From contig NZ_QUNI01000006.1 of the NCBI RefSeq assembly GCF_003385115.1, positions 8,986 to 72,985 on the forward strand: a stretch of DNA of 64,000 nt, given 5' to 3'. Shown here piece after piece: positions 17,951 to 25,655 of this stretch. The position numbers were made by a program, and so were the translations under genes. The first letter of the stretch is position 1. Each line of letters opens with the position of its first letter. The stretch is from Flavobacterium aquicola (GTDB lineage: Bacteria > Bacteroidota > Bacteroidia > Flavobacteriales > Flavobacteriaceae). The notes under the pieces were generated by a model that worked only from the letters and a program-made list of their open reading frames with translations, ran no database searches and was not told the DNA's origin.

Positions 17951-20350
17951 ATGATTATTACCGAAAAATCATTACTGCCCTTATTCAAAATAATTATTCT
18001 GCTTCTTATTCTTACTTCTACAAATATATTTGCACAGCAAAATACCGGAACAATTAGAGGAACGGTAACTACATCTGACGATAAAGTTGGAGAAGCTGTT
18101 ACGATTACCATACTGGAATTAAAAAAATCAGCAACATCTGATACAAACGGAAATTATATTTTTAATAAAGTTCCAACAGGTAAATATCAGCTTCAAATAA
18201 ACACGATGGAACATCAGCCATCAGCCAAGGAAGTAATTGTAACTACCAATGAAACAACAACCGCTGACTTTCAGCTACAATCTTCATTAAAACAATTAAA
18301 TGAAGTTGTTGTAGTTTCGGCGGCGAAGAAATTTGCCGAAAAGAAAAGTGAATATGTTTCAAGACTTCCTATCAGCAATCTTGAAAATCCGCAGGTCTAT
18401 ACCGTTGTCCCAAAAGAACTTTTTCAGGAACAAATCGCAGTTGACTTTAGAAGCGCGCTTAGCACTGCTCCTGGTTTAAGCAACGTTACGCAAAGTGTGG
18501 GTTCTGGCGGAGTTGGATTAAGTTTAAGAATGCGCGGTTTTAGCGGTGCATCGGCGGCAGGTTCCATCCGTAATGGAATGAACACCAACTGGGTAACAAT
18601 GAGCGATCCGGTAAATTTGGAAAGTATCGAAGTTATCAAAGGACCCTCAGCTACTTTATTTGGCTCTGCATTAACCACTTATGGCGGACTTGTAAACAGA
18701 GTTACCAAAAAACCTTTTGAGGCAACCAGAGGTGAAGTGAGTTATACTACCGGAAGCTGGGCACTAAGCCGTACAGCCATCGATTTTAATACCGCTCTTA
18801 ACGATGATAAAACAATGCTTTTCAGGATAAATGCTGCTTTGGACAACCAAAAAACATGGCAGGATTATGGCAAAAGCAGAACTTTCATTATTGCTCCTTC
18901 ATTTCAATATAAAGTAAGTGACCGATTGACTTTTGATTTTGATGTAGAAATGTACAGCGGAAGCCGAAATGCCAGCTACATTGGTTTAGGAAATTTAAAT
19001 CCAGTAACTTCTGAATATAAAAGCTTTAATGATTTGAATTTTGATTTTAAAAAATCATACACTACAGACGACTTACAATCCGAAGCTAAAAACACCAATG
19101 TTTTTGCCAGAGCTACTTATAAACTATCAGATCAATGGATTTCACAGACTAATTTCTCGAATGCCTTTACAGACAACAAAGCGAATTATTTATTTCTGCT
19201 GATAAATACGCCAGCTTCAGCAACAACACAACCTTTGTTACAGCGCAGATTAATGAACATCAACAGTGTTTTCAAAACTAGTCAATTGCAACAGAATTTT
19301 GTTGGAACTTTCAATATTGGAAACATCAAAAACCGTCTCTTACTTGGATTAGATTATACTTACATCAGTACCAATGACAACAGATGGACTATTAATTCCT
19401 ATGATGCATCAGCAGGTAATCCTTTGACTCCAATAAACGGCACTGCTCCATTCATCAATATGGAAAAATACAAACAGATGATTGCCGCGATGCCGGCGCC
19501 AAGCACTGTAAACAACAGAGATTTAAGAACAACAAGCGCTTACGTATCTGATGTTGTGAATTTTACCGATAAATTAATTGGAATGGCTAGTGTCCGCTGG
19601 GATCACAACGAAAATAGAATTGCAAATTATAACCAAAATGCAGTTTCTCCAAAACTGGGTTTAATTTACCAAGTAATAAAAGAGAAAGTTTCTGTTTTTG
19701 GAAACTACATGAACGGATTCAGTAATGTTGGAGCAGGTTTGACATCGAATCCTGCTGCACCGACTGAATTCAAACCAGAACAGGCAAATCAGCTGGAAGG
19801 CGGTGTAAAACTTGAATTGTTAGGCGGAAAATTAAACGGAACTCTTAGTTATTATGACATTCAGGTGAAAGACAAAGTACGTACAGATCCTAATAACTCA
19901 TTGTATTCTGTACAAGACGGTACGCAGAGAAGTAAAGGTTTTGAGGCCGATTTGATTGCTAATCCGTTTAGAGGTTTCCATGTAATTATGGGATATGGAT
20001 ACAATGAAAGTGAATTTACATCTGGATCATCAGAAGGGAAAACACCTTATTCTGCACCAAAAAATGTCGCTAATCTTTGGATGAGCTACAAAATATTGGA
20101 CGGTAAAGTAAAAGGACTTGGTTTTGGTTTTGGAGGAAATACTCAAAGCGACAGTTTTGCAAATGACACCAATACATTTACTGTAAACGGATATACCATA
20201 ATGGATGCGACAGTTTTCTACGAAAAACCAAAATTCAGAATTGGATTAAAATTAAACAATATTGCTAACAAAGATTATTGGTCTTCTGATTACTGGGCTA
20301 CAATGATGCCGACAAGACAATTGGTAGCCAATCTTACCTATAAATTTTAA
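17951..20350 (+). CDS. TonB-dependent siderophore receptor 4
   Basis: This 799-residue receptor has a signal peptide (cut near IFAQQ), a regulatory-like N-terminal domain (about 33-118), the linker motif YVSRLPISNLENPQVY shared with receptors 1 and 2, a plug with LESIEVIKGPSATLFG, and a barrel. It is the third member of the local paralogous set. It is divergent from the AraC regulator and starts a unit with a PepSY protein and an esterase, so it forms a complete uptake, reduction and hydrolysis module. A hairpin at 20376-20411 may lower transcription into the next gene. The siderophore is unknown. Confidence 0.9.
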   Translation: MIITEKSLLPLFKIIILLLILTSTNIFAQQNTGTIRGTVTTSDDKVGEAVTITILELKKSATSDTNGNYIFNKVPTGKYQLQINTMEHQPSAKEVIVTTNETTTADFQLQSSLKQLNEVVVVSAAKKFAEKKSEYVSRLPISNLENPQVYTVVPKELFQEQIAVDFRSALSTAPGLSNVTQSVGSGGVGLSLRMRGFSGASAAGSIRNGMNTNWVTMSDPVNLESIEVIKGPSATLFGSALTTYGGLVNRVTKKPFEATRGEVSYTTGSWALSRTAIDFNTALNDDKTMLFRINAALDNQKTWQDYGKSRTFIIAPSFQYKVSDRLTFDFDVEMYSGSRNASYIGLGNLNPVTSEYKSFNDLNFDFKKSYTTDDLQSEAKNTNVFARATYKLSDQWISQTNFSNAFTDNKANYLFLLINTPASATTQPLLQRRLMNINSVFKTSQLQQNFVGTFNIGNIKNRLLLGLDYTYISTNDNRWTINSYDASAGNPLTPINGTAPFINMEKYKQMIAAMPAPSTVNNRDLRTTSAYVSDVVNFTDKLIGMASVRWDHNENRIANYNQNAVSPKLGLIYQVIKEKVSVFGNYMNGFSNVGAGLTSNPAAPTEFKPEQANQLEGGVKLELLGGKLNGTLSYYDIQVKDKVRTDPNNSLYSVQDGTQRSKGFEADLIANPFRGFHVIMGYGYNESEFTSGSSEGKTPYSAPKNVANLWMSYKILDGKVKGLGFGFGGNTQSDSFANDTNTFTVNGYTIMDATVFYEKPKFRIGLKLNNIANKDYWSSDYWATMMPTRQLVANLTYKF

Positions 20351-20375
20351 ATTTTATTAGTCTAGTTATTTTTTT

Positions 20376-20416
20376 CCAAGCTAATGATGGATGAAACCTT
20401 CGTTAGCTTGGTTTTA
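20376..20416 (+). terminator. Hairpin terminator or attenuator after receptor 4
   Basis: CCAAGCTAA at 20376-20384 pairs with TTAGCTTGG at 20403-20411 and a short T run follows. It lies between receptor 4 and the PepSY gene. Confidence 0.65.
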
Positions 20417-20429
20417 TAATTAATGTATC

Positions 20430-21602
20430 ATGACAAAGAATTCTCAAAAAACGGTAATACCAAAAAAATCCAAGCAAAAAAGCAAATGGAGCAAACTCAA
20501 TCATTGGCTGCATTTGTGGTTAGGTCTCAGTTCCGGAATAATCGTATTTATTGTAGCGCTGACAGGAGTTTTATTCATTTATTGTGATAACATTATCGAC
20601 GGATTGGCGTATGATTCCTTGTATGTCAAAGAAGTAAAAGCACAAAGACTTTCGCCTGAAGAAATTCTGAAAGCGTTCAAACAGCAAAAACCAGAAAGAA
20701 AGGCAAGTTATTACATCATTTACAGAGATCCCGAAAGAACCATCAAACTGGCTTCTTCTACCAAAGAACGAGATTTGCAGTTTTCATGGATTGATCCTTA
20801 TACAGGCAAAGTTCTGGATTCTGGCAAAGCTTATGATTTTTTCTATGTTATTGCTCACATTCACAGCGGTCACATCCCATTTGGAAAAACCGGCAATTTG
20901 ATTGTTGAAATTTCAGTTTGGATTTTCCTTATAGAACTTATTACAGGACTTATCCTTTGGTGGCCAAAAAAATGGAACAGCTCAACCAAAAAACAAAGCT
21001 TTACGATAAAAACAAAAGCCAGTTTCAAACGGCTGAATTACGACCTGCACAATGTTCCTGGTTTTTATAATTTATTACCTGCTCTGTTTATTACTGTTAC
21101 GGGTTTGATTATTGTCAACAAACCGCTGGGAAATGCTGCCCATAAAATATTTGGAGGAACTCCAAAAGCCTATTCTTTATTCCGAGATATTAAACCGAAA
21201 TATGACAGCACTAAAACATTTGCTCCGCTAAATCCTATTATCCAAAAATTATTTTCGAAAGATAAAAACATCAAACAAGTCAAATTATCCGTTGCTGCAA
21301 AAGACAGCATTACTACTTTATATGCCGTTACAGCCGAAAACATTGGACTGAAAGGTGTTGAAAACGGAAAAACTTTCACCATCAACCGTTATACTGGTCA
21401 GGAAATGGAAATTCCGGTAAAAGTGATGAACGGTCTGGAAATCGACGACTGGACAATGAACCTTCATATTGGTTTTTGGGCAGGCTGGATCGGAAAAACA
21501 CTGACTTTATTCGTTGGATTAATCTGTACTGCTTTACCGGTTACCGGATTTATTATTTGGTACGGACGCACCAACAAAAAGAAAAAAGAACAATTAATTT
21601 AA
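20430..21602 (+). CDS. PepSY-associated transmembrane protein C
   Basis: This 390-residue inner-membrane protein is a third stand-alone PepSY_TM protein. It is only distantly similar to copies A and B, but keeps the same histidine motifs (NHWLHLWLGL, HIHSGHIP, YDLHNVPGFY, MNLHIGFW) and helix order (about 33-55, 165-185, 208-230, 350-375). A basic N terminus and tail face the cytosol. As with the P. aeruginosa relative FpvG, a role in reducing the siderophore-bound iron in the periplasm is inferred. It follows receptor 4 and ends five bases before the esterase start, so the two are certainly co-transcribed. Confidence 0.85.
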   Translation: MTKNSQKTVIPKKSKQKSKWSKLNHWLHLWLGLSSGIIVFIVALTGVLFIYCDNIIDGLAYDSLYVKEVKAQRLSPEEILKAFKQQKPERKASYYIIYRDPERTIKLASSTKERDLQFSWIDPYTGKVLDSGKAYDFFYVIAHIHSGHIPFGKTGNLIVEISVWIFLIELITGLILWWPKKWNSSTKKQSFTIKTKASFKRLNYDLHNVPGFYNLLPALFITVTGLIIVNKPLGNAAHKIFGGTPKAYSLFRDIKPKYDSTKTFAPLNPIIQKLFSKDKNIKQVKLSVAAKDSITTLYAVTAENIGLKGVENGKTFTINRYTGQEMEIPVKVMNGLEIDDWTMNLHIGFWAGWIGKTLTLFVGLICTALPVTGFIIWYGRTNKKKKEQLI

Positions 21603-21607
21603 GTAAC

Positions 21608-22786
21608 ATGAAAAAGACAGTTTTACTCCTATTCATACTTTTTTATGCCAGCAGTTCCTTTTCGCAAGACAGCATTACTATCGGAAGCAGGCATCATATT
21701 TTTTCTAAAGTTTTAAATGAAGAACGAAACTTTTGGATTTACCTTCCACCCGATTACAACAATAAAAAATTTGCTCCAGCCAAATATCCAGTAGTTTATT
21801 TATTGGATGCTGAAAATAATTTCCATTCGTTTACTGGAATCCAGCATTCACTGGCAAAAGGGCCTTATGCAATGATTCCGCAAATGATTGTCGTGGGAAT
21901 TACAAATACCAACCGCACCCGAGATTTAACTCCAACTGAAGCTAATCGACAGGCTTTTTTCGATAAAAGCAAAAAATTCTTTGACCAAAGCGGCGGTAAT
22001 AAAAATTTCATTTCTTTTTTGGAAACCGAACTGCGTCCGTACATCGATTCCCGTTACAGAACTTCTGGCTATAACATATTAAATGGACATTCTTTTGGCG
22101 GGCTGACAGCTGTAAATATTCTGCTACACCATACCAAACTGTTTAATGCATACACTATTATTGACCCAAGCCTTTGGTGGGATAATGAAATCATGATCAA
22201 AAAGACGGATTCTATTTTCAACAAAAAAGATTTTGAGAACCGCAGTATTTATGTGGCTATGGCCAATAAAATAAGTATTCCGCAGGACACAACAACTGAT
22301 ATGGCAAGAGGAATCAGAAAATTTGAAAAACTATTAACTTCCAAAAACCCTAAAAATCTCCGCTGGGCATTTAAATATTATGAAAATGAAGACCACGGAA
22401 CGGTACCCATTCCGGCAGAATATGATGGTTTGCGGTTTATTTTCAAAGAACATTTGGTACAGGTAAAAGAAGCCATGCAAAATCCGTCATTGGTAGAACA
22501 GCAGTTTGCAAAACTTTCGAAACAAACTGGTTTTACATTTATTCCAACAGAAAGCTATTTGGACTGGATGGGAAACTTTTGTCTGGAAAAAAAACAAACT
22601 GACAACGCGCTTGCTTTTTTTATGATGGCAAAAAAGTATTATCCGAACAGTGGAAATGTCTATTTAAGTCTTGGTAAAGCTTATGAAAATAAAGGAGAAA
22701 AATCACAGTCCAAACTTTCCTATGAAAAAGCAATACAGCTTTCGCCAAATAATAAAGAAGCTAGAAAGCTTTTAGAATCAGAATAA
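21608..22786 (+). CDS. Fes/IroE-like alpha/beta-hydrolase with TPR tail
   Basis: This 392-residue exported protein has a signal peptide (MKKTVLLLF to FSQ, residue 20), which sets the start at 21608 rather than further upstream. The esterase domain (about 22-305) belongs to the putative esterase family of IroE, Fes and S-formylglutathione hydrolases. It has the nucleophile elbow GHSFGG (Ser162) and a likely catalytic His263 in NEDHGTVP. The last 80 residues form about two TPR units. Hydrolysis of a ferri-siderophore in the periplasm to free iron is inferred from the context of receptor 4 and PepSY protein C. A general carboxylesterase cannot be ruled out. Confidence 0.82.
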   Translation: MKKTVLLLFILFYASSSFSQDSITIGSRHHIFSKVLNEERNFWIYLPPDYNNKKFAPAKYPVVYLLDAENNFHSFTGIQHSLAKGPYAMIPQMIVVGITNTNRTRDLTPTEANRQAFFDKSKKFFDQSGGNKNFISFLETELRPYIDSRYRTSGYNILNGHSFGGLTAVNILLHHTKLFNAYTIIDPSLWWDNEIMIKKTDSIFNKKDFENRSIYVAMANKISIPQDTTTDMARGIRKFEKLLTSKNPKNLRWAFKYYENEDHGTVPIPAEYDGLRFIFKEHLVQVKEAMQNPSLVEQQFAKLSKQTGFTFIPTESYLDWMGNFCLEKKQTDNALAFFMMAKKYYPNSGNVYLSLGKAYENKGEKSQSKLSYEKAIQLSPNNKEARKLLESE

Positions 22787-22986
22787 AAATCTGAAAGCAC
22801 TTTTTTAACAAAAAATGAAATAAAAAAATTTGCCTTTCGTCTTTTGCAGGAGGTTTTTTAGTCCTTTTGAAATTACAACCCTATCATTATCAACATAAAA
22901 GAGCCAGTAGAAAATCAAAAAACAGAAAAAATAACAATTAAAAAACTGTATTCCAAATAGTTAAAAATTTATTAAAATATTATTGA

Positions 22987-23062
22987 TATTTAGTCTAAAT
23001 AAGTTGCAGTATCGAAAATGAGGTTTTATATTTGCACCGTTATTTTTAATTATTCCAAATAA
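22987..23062 (+). promoter_or_regulatory. Promoter with two operator-like palindromes before receptor 5
   Basis: TTG at 23004-23006 and TATATTTG at 23027-23034 are 20 bases apart. A 6-3-6 palindrome (TATTTA, GTC, TAAATA) at 22987-23001 abuts the -33 box, and a weaker copy (TTAATTA, TTC, CAAATAA) lies at 23046-23062 after the -7 box. The rest of the 283-base gap back to 22786 shows nothing else clear. Confidence 0.6.
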
Positions 23063-23068
23063 AACGGC

Positions 23069-25471
23069 ATGAAATACATTTTAATCCCCATTACGTTCTT
23101 TGCTTTCTGTTTAAACAGTCAAGCGCAAGACGTTGCAAGTAACGCAAACAGCACAAAAGACAATAGCCTTTACTATTTTGCTTCCGACAGCATAAAATCA
23201 GTAAATGATACTGTAAAGAAAAAAGGCCAGCAATTAAAAGAAGTTATTGTTACTGGAAATAAATTACCAAAAGTTACTGCTTTACGCTCTGGATTAAAAC
23301 CAATGGATACGCCCCAAAGTGTACAAGTAATAGGCTCTGAAGTAATCGAACAGCAGCAGGCAATCCGTTTGAGCGACGTTATCAAAAATGCAAATGGAGT
23401 TTATGTAAGTTCAGCCCGTGGTGGAGCTCAAGAATCATTTTTCTCAAGAGGTTACGACATGGGAACCAATAATATGTTCAAAAATGGTTTTCGTTATAAT
23501 GCAGGTTCCATTCCAGACGTAGCCGGATTAGAACGTGTAGAATTCCTTAAAGGAAGTTCTGCTTTACTATATGGCAATGTAGCTCCAGGAGGAATTTTAA
23601 ATCTAGTTACTAAAACACCCTCTTTCAAAAACGGTGGTGAAATCACGATGCAGGCTGGAAGTTATGCTTACTATAAACCATCTGTTGATTTCTACGGACC
23701 TCTAAATAAGTCTATTGCATACAGAATTAATGCTTCTTACGAAAACTCAGAAAGTTTTAGAGATGTCGTAAAAAATGAACGCTTATATGTGAACCCGTCC
23801 CTACTTTTTTTAGTATCTGATAAAACACAAATTACTTTACAGGGAGATTACTTGGATGCTGACTGGACTCCCGATTTTGGAACAGGGATCATTGGAAAAG
23901 AAATATTGGATTTACCACGCAATGAATACTTTGGTGCACTATGGTCTACTGGAAATACGAAATCAGCCAGTGCTTCTGTATTATTAAATCATGATTTTAA
24001 CAAAAACTGGAAGTTAAATTTCAATAGTTCTTACCAAACTTATAGAAGAACTCAAAAATCAACTTCTCAATTATCTAATTTAGATGATCCGATAATTTAC
24101 CCTACTACTGGCTACTGGAACAGAGCATTAACTCAAAATAAAAACTTAGAACAAATAGCTGGTGACCAATTGAGTTTGCAAGGAACATTTAATACAGGAA
24201 GCATTAAACATCAAATATTTACTGGTGTAGATTGGGAAAATTCATTTACAACCGGTTATAACCTCGCATTTAATGAAAAGGCTGTAGCTGTAAGACAATT
24301 TGATGGATCATACAAAAACGATCCTAATCTATATGATACTATTTATCTTTTTGATTTTGATCCCTCAGCACAAAGAAATGATATCCCAAATGCTAGGACT
24401 ACTCAAATACTAAAAACAGATACTAATCGTTTTGGGGTCTATTTTCAAGACTTAATTTCAGTTACTAGTCAAATTAAAGTTTTAGCTGGTATTCGCTGGT
24501 CTTGGCAAGAAGCAGAAGCTACTACCTATAAAGAAACGCTGACAAATGGTGTTCAGACTATATCTCCTGAAAATGCAATTCCTACAGTTGCTGACAAAAA
24601 AATGGATAATGCTTTTTCTCCAAAAATTGGATTAGTATACCAGCCACTAAAAGATATGTCTTTATTTGCAAGCTATTCTAACTCATTTACACCAAACACA
24701 GGAAATACATTTAATAATGAGCCTCTTGATCCTTCGATTATAGATCAATACGAAGCAGGTATTAAAACAGATTTTTGGAAAGGAATTTTAAGCACTAATA
24801 TTACTATTTATCAAATTACAAATGACAACTTAGTTCAAACGGCGGCATTTAAAGCGGATGGAATTACCCCTAATACTGACACAACTTTAAAAGTTTTAAG
24901 TGGCGAAACAAAAAGTGAAGGAGTAGAAATTGATGTTACTGCAAGACCTCTTGAAGGTCTAAGCATCATTGCTGGATATAGTTATAATGATATGCGTTAC
25001 ACAGAAACATCTGGTAAAGAGGGAAGTTTTATAGAAGGAGACCGTGTAGCAAGAACGCCAAAAAACACAGGTAACTTAAGCTTCTTTTATACCCTTCCTA
25101 CAGGAATTCTAAAAGGATTATCAGTGGGGGCAATTGGTAATTATATCGGCAACCGTATAGGTGGATGGAATAATCAATACTACTACGCGACAATTTTTGA
25201 TCCTGCAACAGGTTTACCAGTTATTGATGTAAGTGATCCCACGAAACCTAAACCATTAAAATCAACTACTCTAAGCATTCAAGAAAGAGAAATCCCCCTA
25301 GAAGGATATGTAACGGTTGATGTATCGGCAGGTTATGCTTGGAAAAAATTCTCAGTCCTTTGTAAAGTATCAAACATCGCAAACGAGTTGAACTATACTG
25401 TACACGAAAATTACAGTGTGAATCCAATTGCACCAACTCAATTTATGGTAAGCTTGAAATACAAATTATAA
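23069..25471 (+). CDS. TonB-dependent siderophore receptor 5
   Basis: This 800-residue receptor has a signal peptide (cut near SQAQ, about residue 19) but, unlike the other four, no carboxypeptidase-regulatory-like domain. A short linker leads to the plug (about 70-185: MDTPQSVQVIGSEVIEQQ, then LERVEFLKGSSALLYG) and the barrel. The plug places it in the TonB-siderophore receptor family. It has its own promoter with operator-like palindromes and is followed by a strong terminator, so it is a single-gene unit. It is the last gene of the iron locus on this side. Confidence 0.9.
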   Translation: MKYILIPITFFAFCLNSQAQDVASNANSTKDNSLYYFASDSIKSVNDTVKKKGQQLKEVIVTGNKLPKVTALRSGLKPMDTPQSVQVIGSEVIEQQQAIRLSDVIKNANGVYVSSARGGAQESFFSRGYDMGTNNMFKNGFRYNAGSIPDVAGLERVEFLKGSSALLYGNVAPGGILNLVTKTPSFKNGGEITMQAGSYAYYKPSVDFYGPLNKSIAYRINASYENSESFRDVVKNERLYVNPSLLFLVSDKTQITLQGDYLDADWTPDFGTGIIGKEILDLPRNEYFGALWSTGNTKSASASVLLNHDFNKNWKLNFNSSYQTYRRTQKSTSQLSNLDDPIIYPTTGYWNRALTQNKNLEQIAGDQLSLQGTFNTGSIKHQIFTGVDWENSFTTGYNLAFNEKAVAVRQFDGSYKNDPNLYDTIYLFDFDPSAQRNDIPNARTTQILKTDTNRFGVYFQDLISVTSQIKVLAGIRWSWQEAEATTYKETLTNGVQTISPENAIPTVADKKMDNAFSPKIGLVYQPLKDMSLFASYSNSFTPNTGNTFNNEPLDPSIIDQYEAGIKTDFWKGILSTNITIYQITNDNLVQTAAFKADGITPNTDTTLKVLSGETKSEGVEIDVTARPLEGLSIIAGYSYNDMRYTETSGKEGSFIEGDRVARTPKNTGNLSFFYTLPTGILKGLSVGAIGNYIGNRIGGWNNQYYYATIFDPATGLPVIDVSDPTKPKPLKSTTLSIQEREIPLEGYVTVDVSAGYAWKKFSVLCKVSNIANELNYTVHENYSVNPIAPTQFMVSLKYKL

Positions 25472-25504
25472 AAACTGTTAATTAAAAGCTTTTTATTTTT
25501 TTTT

Positions 25505-25560
25505 CCAAAACTTTTTCTGTCTATTTCATCTTTTTGAAAACAGAAAAAGTTTTTGGTTTT
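25505..25560 (+). terminator. Strong terminator after receptor 5
   Basis: CCAAAACTTTTTCTGT (25505-25520) pairs with ACAGAAAAAGTTTTTGG (25540-25556), followed by a T run. It closes the iron locus. Confidence 0.8.
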
Positions 25561-25616
25561 TTTGTTGCTTTTCAACTAATCAGGACAAGAACATATTGAA
25601 ATATAGGCGTTAAAAG

Positions 25617-25653
25617 AAATCCCAATTCCGAAATAATATCAGAATTGGGATTT
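25617..25653. terminator. Two-way terminator resembling the valS terminator
   Basis: AAATCCCAATTC (25617-25628) pairs with GAATTGGGATTT (25642-25653) with T runs on both sides. The stem and part of the loop (TATCAGAATTGGGATT) match the terminator copies at 29043-29080 and 30598-30632. Confidence 0.8.
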
Positions 25654-25655
25654 TT

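Noticed and set aside
21476..21607. Longer start for the esterase, overlapping the PepSY gene
   Set aside because: The signal peptide begins at 21608, five bases after the PepSY stop; the upstream 44 codons look like out-of-frame PepSY sequence.
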